DNA from: Marinospirillum sp035271045
Lineage (GTDB): Bacteria; Pseudomonadota; Gammaproteobacteria; Pseudomonadales; Halomonadaceae
Reading direction: 5' to 3'
DNA: 30,089 bases
Assembly (NCBI RefSeq): GCF_035271045.1
Contig: NZ_DATESC010000006.1
Coordinates: 1 to 30,089, forward strand
Below the pieces are notes generated by a model that was not told where the DNA came from, ran no database searches, and worked only from the letters and a program-made list of their open reading frames with translations. Both the position numbers and the translations under genes were made by a program. Shown piece by piece: positions 1-8,048 of this stretch (the first letter of the stretch is position 1; each line of letters starts with the position of its first letter).

Positions 1-141
1 AGCGCGTTTTAAACCTTCTGAGGTAGGATCGATACCCACCATCCAAACCGGCTCTATCCATTCAGAGCGTTGCATTTTCATCAGCAGATCAGTGCCGATA
101 TTACCTGGGCCGATAATGAGGGCTTTTAGTTTTTTACTCAT
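1..141 (-). CDS. dmpF: Acetaldehyde dehydrogenase (acylating), N-terminal part, cut by window edge
   Basis: The first 47 codons of a minus-strand gene are visible; the rest lies beyond the left edge. The translation begins MSKKLKALIIGPGNIG, a Rossmann nucleotide-binding start (GPGNIGTDL), followed by MVGIDP, as in DmpF/MhpF/BphJ acylating acetaldehyde dehydrogenases. The family converts acetaldehyde, NAD+ and CoA to acetyl-CoA and works in a channelling complex with the aldolase DmpG, which would be expected further left. It lies 47 bp downstream of dmpE in the same direction, so it is the continuing meta-cleavage operon. The catalytic cysteine is outside the window. The assignment rests on the N-terminus plus context. 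Confidence 0.88.
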   Translation of the reverse strand, partial: MSKKLKALIIGPGNIGTDLLMKMQRSEWIEPVWMVGIDPTSEGLKRA

Positions 142-188
142 AGTAATGCCTGCTTTTATTAGGTGAAGTGAGGCTTAAAAAATGGTGC

Positions 189-974
189 TTAAACAAAACG
201 TACCGAAGCGTTACCCATACCGCCAATACTTAGGCTCATGTGGTCACCGGCTTTGACTGGTACTAAGGGTACGAGTGAACCCGAAAGAATCACTTCACCC
301 GCTTTCAGTGGAATTCCAAACTGGCCTAAGGTATTAGCCAACCAAGCAACACAGTTAACTGGACTGCCTAACGCCGCTGCGCCTGCACCCGTACTAATCA
401 CTGATCCATTTTTTTCGACCACCATACCGCAAGTCGCTAGGTCGACTTTTGTTGGGCTAACGGCTTGATCGCCTAAAATAAATAAACCACAGGAAGCATT
501 ATCAGCTACCGTGTCTTGAATTTTTATTTTCCAATCTTCAATGCGTGAATCCACCACTTCAAAGCAAGGCATTACGCAGTCAGTGGCCGCTAACACATCA
601 GCATTAGTAACACCTGGCCCCATCAAATCTTTTTTCAAAATAAAGGCAATTTCACCCTCAGCACGGGGCTGCATCAGCATTTGGCTGATCGGCATTTCTT
701 CCCCCTGGTTAAAGGCCATTGTATTGGTTAAATAACCAAAATCGGGCTGGTGAACATTGAGCATGTCTTGCACGGCTTTGGAAGTAACGCCGATTTTTTT
801 ACCAATAATGTGTTCACCTGCGGCTAGGCGACGCTCTAGCATCCGCATGGAAATGTTGTATGCGTCTTCGATAGTGATGCCACTGAAACGCTCGGTCAGT
901 GGACGAACCGCTACGCGGTCAAGCATTGCGTTATAGAGCTCATCACCACAACGCTGAATCTGTTGTTTATCCAT
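189..974 (-). CDS. dmpE: 2-oxopent-4-enoate (2-hydroxypenta-2,4-dienoate) hydratase
   Basis: The 261-residue protein starts MDKQQIQRCGDELYNAML. The open frame extends further upstream into dmpD, but this ATG has an AAAGAG ribosome site just before it and gives the usual family length of about 260 residues. The family (DmpE/XylJ/MhpD) adds water to 2-hydroxypenta-2,4-dienoate to give 4-hydroxy-2-oxovalerate, the step after DmpD hydrolysis, in the cytoplasm with a divalent metal. Conserved blocks seen include GKKIGVTSKAVQ, PRAEGEIAF and the metal-site region DCVMPCFEVVDSR. It lies 11 bp downstream of dmpD and 47 bp upstream of dmpF. Base composition is host-like (29 G+C of 60 in 781–840), unlike dmpD. 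Confidence 0.93.
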   Translation of the reverse strand: MDKQQIQRCGDELYNAMLDRVAVRPLTERFSGITIEDAYNISMRMLERRLAAGEHIIGKKIGVTSKAVQDMLNVHQPDFGYLTNTMAFNQGEEMPISQMLMQPRAEGEIAFILKKDLMGPGVTNADVLAATDCVMPCFEVVDSRIEDWKIKIQDTVADNASCGLFILGDQAVSPTKVDLATCGMVVEKNGSVISTGAGAAALGSPVNCVAWLANTLGQFGIPLKAGEVILSGSLVPLVPVKAGDHMSLSIGGMGNASVRFV

Positions 975-985
975 AGAAATCTCTT

Positions 986-1828
986 TTAGTGAGTAGATTG
1001 AAGGCGATCTGCTTCGACAAGGAAGCCGGATACCAGGTTGATGAAACGTTGGCTGTGTTCGATCTGGGTCCAATGACCGCAGCGCCCGAAAACATGCAGC
1101 TGCGACTTGTTGATCCACTGCGCTAGTGTCAGGCTGGTTTGCAGCGGGATCACTTCATCTTCGCGGCCATGCACAATCAGTGTTTCATGAGGCAGGGCGC
1201 GGATGTCGGCTTCCGAGCTTGCCATAGCATCCACCCAACGCTGGCGCGGTGCCGGAAACATTGCGGCAAAAGACTCATGGAAACCGGGTCTAATGCTGGC
1301 CTCATAGCGCATCTTAGCCAGCTCATCATTCACCAGTGAGCGGTCATAGGCGAAGATATCCAGCAGCCGACGCATGGTTTCAAGCGAAGGCTGATAACCC
1401 CACACGGCATCCAGCCCCGGTGTGATGGTAAAGGGCACGCCAACACTGCCCATCAACACCAGGCGGCGCACCCGTTGTGGATGACGGATGGTGAGTGCCA
1501 GTGCCAGTGCGCCACCAAAAGAGTTGCCGACCAGGTCGGCCTGCTCGATTTCCAGCGTATCGAGCAAATCAACGGTGTGCTGTACCCAGCGATCCATGGT
1601 GTAGCTCTGGTCTTTGGGGCGCTCGGTATAACCGAATCCGAGCATGTCCAGTGCGATCACCCGACGAGTATTTGCCAGTTCCGGCATCACCAGCCGCCAG
1701 TTGGCCCAGGCCGTGACACCGGGGCCTGAACCGTGGATCAGCAGCAGCGGGAACCCGCTGCCAAGATCATGAACGTTGGTGTTGATACCCTTGACGTCAA
1801 TAATGTTTCCAATCTCAGAGTTGTTCAT
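986..1828 (-). CDS. dmpD: 2-hydroxymuconic semialdehyde hydrolase
   Basis: This 280-residue alpha/beta-hydrolase of the C–C bond hydrolase (MCP hydrolase) family cleaves 2-hydroxymuconic semialdehyde to 2-hydroxypenta-2,4-dienoate and formate. The oxyanion region is HGSGPGVTAWANW (about 32–44). The nucleophile elbow is GNSFGG with Ser103, and Asp224 (HGRED) and His252 (GHW) complete the triad. The ATG at 1828 has AGGA 8 bp upstream. It sits between dmpC (29 bp) and dmpE (11 bp), as in Pseudomonas dmp operons. Its composition is unlike the rest of the cluster: 42 G+C of 60 in 1681–1740 and 38 of 60 in 1201–1260, against 25 of 60 in dmpC at 2281–2340. The change occurs close to the gene ends, which suggests acquisition or replacement of this one gene. 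Confidence 0.95.
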   Translation of the reverse strand: MNNSEIGNIIDVKGINTNVHDLGSGFPLLLIHGSGPGVTAWANWRLVMPELANTRRVIALDMLGFGYTERPKDQSYTMDRWVQHTVDLLDTLEIEQADLVGNSFGGALALALTIRHPQRVRRLVLMGSVGVPFTITPGLDAVWGYQPSLETMRRLLDIFAYDRSLVNDELAKMRYEASIRPGFHESFAAMFPAPRQRWVDAMASSEADIRALPHETLIVHGREDEVIPLQTSLTLAQWINKSQLHVFGRCGHWTQIEHSQRFINLVSGFLVEADRLQSTH

Positions 1829-1857
1829 TGCTGCGTTCCTGTTGAAGAGGTTGGCAC

Positions 1858-3318
1858 TTATAACTTGATGCAGATGTTTTTCAGTTCGGTATAAAACTCG
1901 AGACCATGTACGCCCCCTTCACGACCGATACCTGACTGCTTAGCACCACCAAAAGAAGTACGTAGATCACGTAAAAACCAAGAGTTAACCCAAACAATGC
2001 CAGCTTCCATTTGCTCTGCCACACGAATAGCGCGAGAAGAATTTTCTGTCCAAATGGCCGCTGCTAAGCCGTAATCAGTGTTATTAGCTCGCTCGATAAC
2101 TTCATCTTCACTATCAAAAGGACTGATATGGCAGCAAGGTCCAAAGATTTCTTCACGCATAACCCGTGCATCTTCAGCTAGCCCTGTCCAAATTGTAGGT
2201 TCTATCCAAGCACCATCATTTAAGTCGTTGCCCATATCAGGAATACCCCCACCGATTTCGACTTTTGCACCTTCTTCAACGGCTAGGTCATAGTAATATT
2301 TAACTTTTGCACGGTGCTCAAGGCTAACCAAAGGACCAAAGTTAGCTTGCTCATCTTCAGGACGGCCCAGCTTTAACTTGGCCACTTCTTCCTTCATGCG
2401 GGCTAAAAACTTATCAAAAATAGGGCGTTCAACATAAACCCTTTCAGTACCTAGACAAACTTGTCCACAGTTAACAAAGGCAGAACGCATCGTGCCTTCC
2501 ACTGCTTTTTCAATATCACAATCGGCAAAGACGATGCCGGGGTTTTTACCACCACATTCTAAAGAAATATTACGCAAGCCAACAGCGGCGGCTTTCATGA
2601 TGGCTTCGCCCGTGCGAGTTTCGCCGGTAAAAGTAATGGCATTAACATCAGGGTGAGTGGTTAAAAATTCACCAGCTGAATCGGGCCCAAAGCCGTGAAC
2701 AACGTTAAAGACTCCGGGTGGAACACCGCACTCATTCATCACTTCACCCAAAAGAGTGGTGGTCATAGGGGTTTCTTCAGAAGGTTTAACAACCACGGTG
2801 TTACCGCAAGCCAAAGCAGGACCTACTTTCCAGGTCATTAACAATAGGGGTAGATTCCAAGGAGCAACAACAGCAATAACGCCCTTGGGTGTGCGGTGGC
2901 CAAAGTTCATTGCACCTTTACCGTCTGGGGTATCCATGCGGAAACCTTCGGTGGGTAGGTTAGCAACGGTTTCAGTAAAGGCTTTAAAGTTGGCTGCACC
3001 ACGTGGAATGTCTATATGTGCTGCAATCGAGCGAGGTTTACCTGTATCTAGGCACTCGGCTTCTAGGAACTCCTCAAATCGCTCATTAATGCGATCGGCT
3101 ACTTTATTAAGCAGTTTAGTTCGTTCAACCTGGGTGAGTTTACCCCAAGGACCTTTTAGTGCCGCTTTAGCTGCTTGTACTGCAGCATCTACTTCTTCAC
3201 GACCGGCTTCATACGTTTTACCGAGTAGGCTGTTGTCGACCGGACTACGGTTTTCGAAGGTTTTACCACTGGCTGATACCACGTACTGACCATTGATAAA
3301 GTGCTTAAATTCTTTCAT
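1858..3318 (-). CDS. dmpC: 2-hydroxymuconic semialdehyde dehydrogenase
   Basis: The 486-residue NAD-dependent aldehyde dehydrogenase starts MKEFKHFINGQYV. The frame is open for 17 more codons upstream, but this start has AAGAGA before it and gives the family length of DmpC/XylG. It oxidises 2-hydroxymuconic semialdehyde to 2-hydroxymuconate, the oxalocrotonate branch of meta cleavage. ALDH signatures are present: cofactor segment VVAPWNLPLL with KPSEETP, FTGETRTGE, general base Glu in LECGGKNPG, and nucleophile Cys in VNCGQVCLGTERVYVE. The C-terminus TSFGGAKQSGIGREGG is typical of the hydroxymuconic semialdehyde group. It follows dmpB after a 78-bp gap that contains a 12-bp perfect hairpin. 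Confidence 0.95.
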   Translation of the reverse strand: MKEFKHFINGQYVVSASGKTFENRSPVDNSLLGKTYEAGREEVDAAVQAAKAALKGPWGKLTQVERTKLLNKVADRINERFEEFLEAECLDTGKPRSIAAHIDIPRGAANFKAFTETVANLPTEGFRMDTPDGKGAMNFGHRTPKGVIAVVAPWNLPLLLMTWKVGPALACGNTVVVKPSEETPMTTTLLGEVMNECGVPPGVFNVVHGFGPDSAGEFLTTHPDVNAITFTGETRTGEAIMKAAAVGLRNISLECGGKNPGIVFADCDIEKAVEGTMRSAFVNCGQVCLGTERVYVERPIFDKFLARMKEEVAKLKLGRPEDEQANFGPLVSLEHRAKVKYYYDLAVEEGAKVEIGGGIPDMGNDLNDGAWIEPTIWTGLAEDARVMREEIFGPCCHISPFDSEDEVIERANNTDYGLAAAIWTENSSRAIRVAEQMEAGIVWVNSWFLRDLRTSFGGAKQSGIGREGGVHGLEFYTELKNICIKL

Positions 3319-3359
3319 AAATTTTTCTCTTACTAATCTTATCCAGTCGTTAAATAAAT

Positions 3360-3388
3360 GTGGTATCAACCATTAAGGTTGATACCAC
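3360..3388. repeat. Intra-operon hairpin between dmpB and dmpC
   Basis: GTGGTATCAACC at 3360–3371 is the exact reverse complement of GGTTGATACCAC at 3377–3388, giving a 12-bp perfect stem with a 5-nt loop in the dmpB–dmpC gap. On the operon strand no run of U follows, so it is not a classic intrinsic terminator. An mRNA-stabilising or partial-attenuation role is inferred. Confidence 0.75.
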
Positions 3389-3396
3389 GGGTTTTA

Positions 3397-4317
3397 CTAG
3401 GTTAAAGCCGTTAAAAAACGCTCATTCAGTTCACGGGTGTGATAGAAAATTGCTTTACCTAAGTCTTCAGCTTTCCATGTAATGGTTTTGTGATCTGGAT
3501 AGAAGTAGCTACCACCACAGAACACTTCACTACGGTTACCTGAAGGGTCAAAGAAGTAAATGGTTTGTCCATGGGTTAAACCATGACGGGTGGGTCCAAT
3601 ATCCAAAGAGGTATTGGTCATGGTAATTAAATCAGCAGCACGCAATACATCTTCCCAAGTATCTAGATAGAAAGAAGCATGGTGGAACTTGTTCTTTTCT
3701 TCATGCTTAATAAAGGCAATATCGTGCTCTTTCATAGAGGCGGTTAAGAACAAGGCAGCTTTATTGCCTTCAGGGTCTAGTACTTGTTCAGCTAAGCCAA
3801 AACCCAGAGTTTCAAATAACTTTAAGTTGCCTTCTAAGTCGTCACCGTAAAGTAGGCAGTGATCAAAACGTGTTGCTTTCATGCCTTTTAAACCGCGTGG
3901 CCAGGCGTCTGGGTTAACATCACTGATCCCCCATTTGCCGGTTTGCTCTTTAGTGGCATAGAGTTCAAAAGTATGGCCTGTGGGTGCTACAAATTGCATA
4001 CGACGGCCACAATCCGGCAAATCACCAGCAGGAATTTCTTTCACTTCAATGCCTAGCTTGCTTACATCGGCAGCTAGTGAATCTAGGGTTGCTTCGTCAA
4101 CGCATTTAAAGCCCATAAAATCCATGCCTGGCTCGTCGGCTTCACGAAGAATCACTGAATACTTATCGACTTCTGTCCAGCCTTTTAGAAAAACACGGCC
4201 TTGATCATCGCGGCCTGTTTCAATCAAACCAATTAGCTCAACATAGTGTTTAACGGCCTCATCTAAATCCAATACGCGGATTTGTACGTGGCCTGGGCGC
4301 ATTACACCTTTTCTCAT
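3397..4317 (-). CDS. dmpB: Catechol 2,3-dioxygenase (extradiol ring cleavage)
   Basis: The 306-residue protein (family 307) starts MRKGVMRPGHVQIRVLDLDEAVKHYVEL, very like XylE/DmpB. It opens catechol next to the two hydroxyls, giving 2-hydroxymuconic semialdehyde, with Fe(II). It has two vicinal-oxygen-chelate domains. The metal ligands are His153 (RFDHCLLYGDD), His213 (FHHASFYL) and Glu264 (NRSEVFCGG), corresponding to His153/His214/Glu265 of XylE because of one residue deleted between. The acid-base region GPTRHGLTHGQTIYFFDPSGN is intact. It follows dmpQ by 21 bp. A meta-cleaver of this subfamily accepts catechol and methylcatechols; substrate range cannot be read further from sequence. Confidence 0.97.
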   Translation of the reverse strand: MRKGVMRPGHVQIRVLDLDEAVKHYVELIGLIETGRDDQGRVFLKGWTEVDKYSVILREADEPGMDFMGFKCVDEATLDSLAADVSKLGIEVKEIPAGDLPDCGRRMQFVAPTGHTFELYATKEQTGKWGISDVNPDAWPRGLKGMKATRFDHCLLYGDDLEGNLKLFETLGFGLAEQVLDPEGNKAALFLTASMKEHDIAFIKHEEKNKFHHASFYLDTWEDVLRAADLITMTNTSLDIGPTRHGLTHGQTIYFFDPSGNRSEVFCGGSYFYPDHKTITWKAEDLGKAIFYHTRELNERFLTALT

Positions 4318-4338
4318 TAGGACTTCCTCTTTTTGTTT

Positions 4339-4665
4339 TTATATTGCTTGTTGTATTTGCTGCTTTTTTAATTGGAAGTGATCTGATTCAAGCTCTAGAT
4401 CACTTAAAGGTGTTAGCCGACAAGCCAAAGCAAAACCCAAAACTGCTTCTTCTTCACTAATATGGGCTTTACTCATACGCTTTGTCTGATAATCACCTTG
4501 CAGTACTTTGACTTTGCAAAGTCCGCACCCCCCACCTCGACACCCCACCTGAATAGCATGTTGATTATTTTTCTCCATTGCCATTAATAAAGGTTCGCCT
4601 TTAGGTACGCTGAACACCTGTTGGCGATTAGTTACTGATATTTGGCAAACATTTTGAGTAGCCAT
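4339..4665 (-). CDS. dmpQ: XylT-type [2Fe-2S] ferredoxin that reactivates catechol 2,3-dioxygenase
   Basis: This 108-residue plant-type ferredoxin has cluster ligands Cys42, Cys47, Cys50 (GCRGGGCGLC) and Cys82, that is C-X4-C-X2-C-X31-C. In the dmp/xyl family this protein re-reduces the active-site iron of catechol 2,3-dioxygenase after inactivation by substituted catechols. The position immediately before dmpB (21 bp) supports that role rather than electron transfer in the hydroxylase, which has its own reductase (dmpP, 17 bp upstream). The ATG at 4665 has GGAAGG before it. Confidence 0.92.
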   Translation of the reverse strand: MATQNVCQISVTNRQQVFSVPKGEPLLMAMEKNNQHAIQVGCRGGGCGLCKVKVLQGDYQTKRMSKAHISEEEAVLGFALACRLTPLSDLELESDHFQLKKQQIQQAI

Positions 4666-4682
4666 AAGAACCTTCCAGCGCG

Positions 4683-5744
4683 TTAAATACGCTTAAACAA
4701 TGCAGACCTTGAATCTGCTGTTGCACCATCGGCAGCAGTTAAAAACTTCTCCATGTGAATATCTGCTTCAAATATGCGACCTTGCATAAGTACCGTAATT
4801 GCTGCATTAATCATGGGCGGTGGTCCACATAAGTAAGCTTTGTGGCCGGCTAAGCGCCCGTCAAAGTGGCTTTTAGCTGCTTCGTGCACAAACCCCTTAA
4901 ACCCTTGCCAATCATCACTAGCCAAAGGATCATTTAAAGCAGGTAAGTAATGAAAATTACTGTGCTGCTCCACCAAAGCTTCTAGTTCAACTTTTTTGTA
5001 AAGCTCAGCTAAGTTTCTAGCGCCTTGAAAAAGATAAATCTGCCTTGTATCACCCGCTTCTAAAAGTTCTGTAATCATCGACAAAGGACTTGATAAACCA
5101 GAGCCACCAGCAATAAAGATGACATCCTTGTCATCAGTCTTACGAACAAAAAACTGTCCATAAGGGCCTGAAACTTTTAATTCATCACCCAGTTGCATGG
5201 TTTGATGAATCCAACTGGTACCTTTACCTTCAGGAACAAGCCTTACATGCAAATCAACATAGCTTGAATCTGTCGGTGAGTTAGCGATTGAAAAGGCTCG
5301 ACTTCCTTCAACACTAGGTAAGTTAAGGTTCACATACTGACCCGCCTGAAACTGCATAGGCCGATCTAGTGCGAGTCGAATACCTTTAATAGTGGGCGAT
5401 AGCTCTTCTATAGAAACTACCTTTGCTTGATAATCTTCAATTTGATAACCAGCAAAATCTGGATCAACATCTATATCAGCTTCAATAACCAAGTCAGACT
5501 CAGGTAAGGCACAACAAGCTAAAACAACACCTTCCTCACGCTCCATATCCATTAGTGCAAAAGGTGATGCAGCTCCAACATCAACATCACCCTCTAGCAC
5601 CTGTACTTTGCAAGTACCACAGGTTCCATGCCCGCAAGCAAAGGGAAGCCAAACTCCCTGTCTTAATGCTGCATCTAACAGGGTTTGTCCTTCTTCTACT
5701 TCAACCACATCGCCTGTTGGTTCAACTGTTACCTGATAAGACAT
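4683..5744 (-). CDS. dmpP: Phenol hydroxylase P5, NADH:FAD/[2Fe-2S] reductase component
   Basis: The 353-residue reductase has three modules. The N-terminal ferredoxin domain has Cys37, Cys42, Cys45 and Cys77 (FACGHGTCGTC, C-X4-C-X2-C-X31-C). An FAD domain follows with RAFSIANSP, and then an NAD(P) domain with GGSGLSSPL and the C-terminal CGPPPMI. It passes electrons from NADH to the diiron centre of DmpN. Length and order match DmpP of Pseudomonas (353). It lies 10 bp after dmpO and 17 bp before dmpQ in one operon. The N-terminal ferredoxin layout differs from PaaE at the other end of this window, where the ferredoxin is C-terminal. Confidence 0.96.
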   Translation of the reverse strand: MSYQVTVEPTGDVVEVEEGQTLLDAALRQGVWLPFACGHGTCGTCKVQVLEGDVDVGAASPFALMDMEREEGVVLACCALPESDLVIEADIDVDPDFAGYQIEDYQAKVVSIEELSPTIKGIRLALDRPMQFQAGQYVNLNLPSVEGSRAFSIANSPTDSSYVDLHVRLVPEGKGTSWIHQTMQLGDELKVSGPYGQFFVRKTDDKDVIFIAGGSGLSSPLSMITELLEAGDTRQIYLFQGARNLAELYKKVELEALVEQHSNFHYLPALNDPLASDDWQGFKGFVHEAAKSHFDGRLAGHKAYLCGPPPMINAAITVLMQGRIFEADIHMEKFLTAADGATADSRSALFKRI

Positions 5745-5754
5745 AGCTTTCTCC

Positions 5755-6117
5755 TCAAACGCCTGCGTTTTTATAACCCTTAAGCTCAGGGGTTTGAAAC
5801 CTTAGTAAAGACTTATGACCTACGCCCTGTTCTTGTAAGCTTTTATCCAACTGGGGTTGAAAAGGTTCGTTATCTAACAACCAAGTAGCAGTCTCCCAAT
5901 TAACCTTGCTGTACTCTGGATGCAGTTCAAAGGCTTCTTGCATTACCCCATCACGCAACGCTTTAAAAGTTGTTGCCGGTGGTACTGGATAAGCAAAAGC
6001 AGAACAAAACATTAGGTGGTGATCCCAACCCACATAGACGATTTGGTTGCCGTGAAAATTTTCAACACGGTCTTTTGCTGCAAATTTATAATCAGGTGTT
6101 ATAGCGACGACTGACAT
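5755..6117 (-). CDS. dmpO: Phenol hydroxylase P4 component
   Basis: The 120-residue protein starts MSVVAITPDYKFAAKDRVENFHGNQIVYVGWDHH. Nine extra codons are open upstream, but AGGA lies 9 bp before this ATG and the length then fits DmpO (about 118–120). P4 is an accessory subunit of the phenol hydroxylase system, thought to help iron incorporation or component interaction; it is not a redox protein. Family features seen are the YVGWDHHLMFCSAFAYPVPP block and the C-terminal KSLLRFQTPELKGYKNAGV. It follows dmpN after an 83-bp gap containing a strong hairpin, and dmpP follows after 10 bp. Confidence 0.92.
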   Translation of the reverse strand: MSVVAITPDYKFAAKDRVENFHGNQIVYVGWDHHLMFCSAFAYPVPPATTFKALRDGVMQEAFELHPEYSKVNWETATWLLDNEPFQPQLDKSLQEQGVGHKSLLRFQTPELKGYKNAGV

Positions 6118-6138
6118 AATGTTAATTCCTGTTTTTAG

Positions 6139-6168
6139 AGCCACTAGGTAAGTATTTGCCTAGTGGCT
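6139..6168. repeat. Intra-operon hairpin between dmpN and dmpO
   Basis: AGCCACTAGG (6139–6148) and CCTAGTGGCT (6159–6168) form a 10-bp perfect stem with a 10-nt loop. A T-rich stretch follows on the plus strand, but the operon is transcribed on the minus strand, where no U-run follows. It therefore looks like a processing or stability hairpin rather than a full terminator for the dmp operon. Confidence 0.7.
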
Positions 6169-6200
6169 TTGTTTTTTATTGTGCAGGTTGTAACCAGCTA

Positions 6201-7739
6201 TTAAGCAACATCTTGATCTTTGTCTGTATCCTTGCCTTTATCTTTACCTTTCCATTCATTCCAACGTTGCTCATCGGGCGAGCCTTTAAAGTCCATATTG
6301 TCTTCACCAAGATTCATCTTGTAATAATCACGAAGCACTTCTTCAACATTAGCGCCACCACAATTACCTTGGTAAATCTGGTGTACAGGCAGCCAAGACT
6401 GTACATATTTCTCTGGTTCTTGATCGAAGATGTGCTTGCAACCATCTGAACAGAAATGGTATTTCTCACCGTCAAAATCACTTGATCGGTAAGCAATTTG
6501 AGTCGGGTCATCCATCTCTGTAAAGCCCATAGGAATTTGGCAAGTAGTACAAAGTTGTGGCAGGGCTTTAGTATAGAAACGCTCACCACGCGCTTCCATT
6601 TCCTTGGCTAATTCCCAGCGTGGGCGATAGTATTTATCAAAAGTGTCTGGGTATTTTTCGCTAAGCCAATCCAACTCTTCATCGCTTGGAATCCAAGTGT
6701 GGAAAGCTGCTGCGTGGCCGTGGGTGTAGAAGATCCACCAAGCTTGGTGAGAAATGTGTTCTTTTTCTTTAGCAGTAGTTTCAACAAACTTAGGCATAAC
6801 AATGCCGTAACGGGCTAAATCTTTGAACAGTGCGCCGCCGGCCTCTTCAAAATAGACTTCCCAAGCTTCCTTCCAAGACATCACCTTGTTGGGCAGCATG
6901 TAATCCATCATCATTCCAACTAAAGCTAGCAAGCGTGTACCACGCCAGAACCATTTATCAATCCACTTTTGTACCAGCGGTACGTTGTCTTCGTGCTGCT
7001 CAAGTAGGAACTTAATAATTTCTAAACCTAAGGTCATGTGACGCGCTTCATCAGACTGGGCTGAGAAACCAAAAGTACAGGTCGCCATATCGCCGTTATG
7101 TGCTGCACCCGACATAAAAGGTACAAATAACAAGTTAGTTAGAACGTATTCAAAACTAAAACTAATGGCGACTAGGAACTCAAAGGGGCCAGCTGAACGT
7201 GCATCATCAAAGAAAGATTTAGGCACTGACAAATACCAAACGCGGTCATGCATGTGCGTCCAGTCTTGGAAGCCATCAAAAAACTTGTTGTAATGACTCA
7301 TGGCATGAATTTGGGTTTGAACGTGGCGCAACTCATCAATGGATTGCATCTGGCAAGCAACCCGCGCACCGGCACCACTAAACTGACGACCTACATGGGC
7401 ATAGCCTTGAAAAGCCTGATATTCAAGCGGTGATACACCGGTCAAAAACAACTTAATAGCATTAACATAACGTGCATCAGTAACGTTTAAGTGGCCATTA
7501 TTCTGTGAAAAAGCATCAAAAATAGCGTAAAGCTTCTTTTCTTTTTCAGCTTGATATTTCCAATAAGAATCCATAGTCAAACGGAAGGGATCTTCCCATT
7601 TTGACCAATCAGTAATTTTAATGCCTTCAAACTCTTCATAGGGAAAAGCTTTTTTACGGTCGGCGTAATCATAATCCCAATCTAAATCACGGGTTAGAGC
7701 GCGGTATTTATCTTTTAGGTTAAGTTTTTTGGCAACCAT
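6201..7739 (-). CDS. dmpN: Phenol hydroxylase P3, diiron oxygenase large subunit
   Basis: The 512-residue alpha subunit of the soluble diiron monooxygenase converts phenol to catechol. The two iron-binding helix pairs are complete: Glu106, Glu136 and His139 (IDELRHV), Glu197 (SFEYVL), Glu231 and His234 (SDEARHM). The spacing matches bacterial phenol hydroxylases. The C-terminal part has a YHS-like Cys segment (LCTTCQIPMG … YHFCSDGCKHIF), the zinc-binding extension of this family. The last 20 residues are a Lys/Asp/Gly-rich low-complexity tail. It lies 30 bp after dmpM, forms the hydroxylase with DmpL, and receives electrons from DmpP and regulation from DmpM. Confidence 0.97.
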   Translation of the reverse strand: MVAKKLNLKDKYRALTRDLDWDYDYADRKKAFPYEEFEGIKITDWSKWEDPFRLTMDSYWKYQAEKEKKLYAIFDAFSQNNGHLNVTDARYVNAIKLFLTGVSPLEYQAFQGYAHVGRQFSGAGARVACQMQSIDELRHVQTQIHAMSHYNKFFDGFQDWTHMHDRVWYLSVPKSFFDDARSAGPFEFLVAISFSFEYVLTNLLFVPFMSGAAHNGDMATCTFGFSAQSDEARHMTLGLEIIKFLLEQHEDNVPLVQKWIDKWFWRGTRLLALVGMMMDYMLPNKVMSWKEAWEVYFEEAGGALFKDLARYGIVMPKFVETTAKEKEHISHQAWWIFYTHGHAAAFHTWIPSDEELDWLSEKYPDTFDKYYRPRWELAKEMEARGERFYTKALPQLCTTCQIPMGFTEMDDPTQIAYRSSDFDGEKYHFCSDGCKHIFDQEPEKYVQSWLPVHQIYQGNCGGANVEEVLRDYYKMNLGEDNMDFKGSPDEQRWNEWKGKDKGKDTDKDQDVA

Positions 7740-7769
7740 TGTATTTACCTTTTTATTATTGTGTTGGGC

Positions 7770-8039
7770 TTAAACATTCCAGCTAAGGTGGAGTCGGTCT
7801 TCATCTTCATCAACGTTACCACCCAGAGTAATCAGGCTTAGGTGCAACTCTTGCATATCCCAATCCCGCCCTATTTTTTCTTCCACGCTAGCGCGACGAA
7901 CGAACAATTCACCCGTGCTTTCAATGCGAATCATGGCTGGCTGATGGATAACCGTAGCTTCTGGGTTATCTTCAATAATGGCTTCAACGATATAGCGAGA
8001 ATCATCGTTATCTTGTAAAGCTAAATAAACTTTAGACAT
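7770..8039 (-). CDS. dmpM: Phenol hydroxylase P2, regulatory/effector protein
   Basis: The 89-residue acidic protein belongs to the MmoB/DmpM family, cofactor-free effectors that bind the hydroxylase and are required for efficient turnover. Seen are MSKVYLALQDNDDSRYIVEAI at the start, the middle block PAMIRIESTGELFVRR, and the C-terminal RLHLSWNV. No Cys is present, as expected for a protein without a redox centre. It lies 9 bp after dmpL and 30 bp before dmpN. Length matches the family (about 90). Confidence 0.95.
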   Translation of the reverse strand: MSKVYLALQDNDDSRYIVEAIIEDNPEATVIHQPAMIRIESTGELFVRRASVEEKIGRDWDMQELHLSLITLGGNVDEDEDRLHLSWNV

Positions 8040-8048
8040 GGTGACCCC

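Noticed and set aside
975..1118. Longer dmpE start giving 309 residues
   Set aside because: The extension overlaps dmpD, has no family similarity, and the ATG at 974 has its own ribosome site.
2756..3289. 177-codon open frame on the plus strand inside dmpC
   Set aside because: It is the antisense shadow of a clear aldehyde dehydrogenase gene, with no ribosome site and no recognisable motif.
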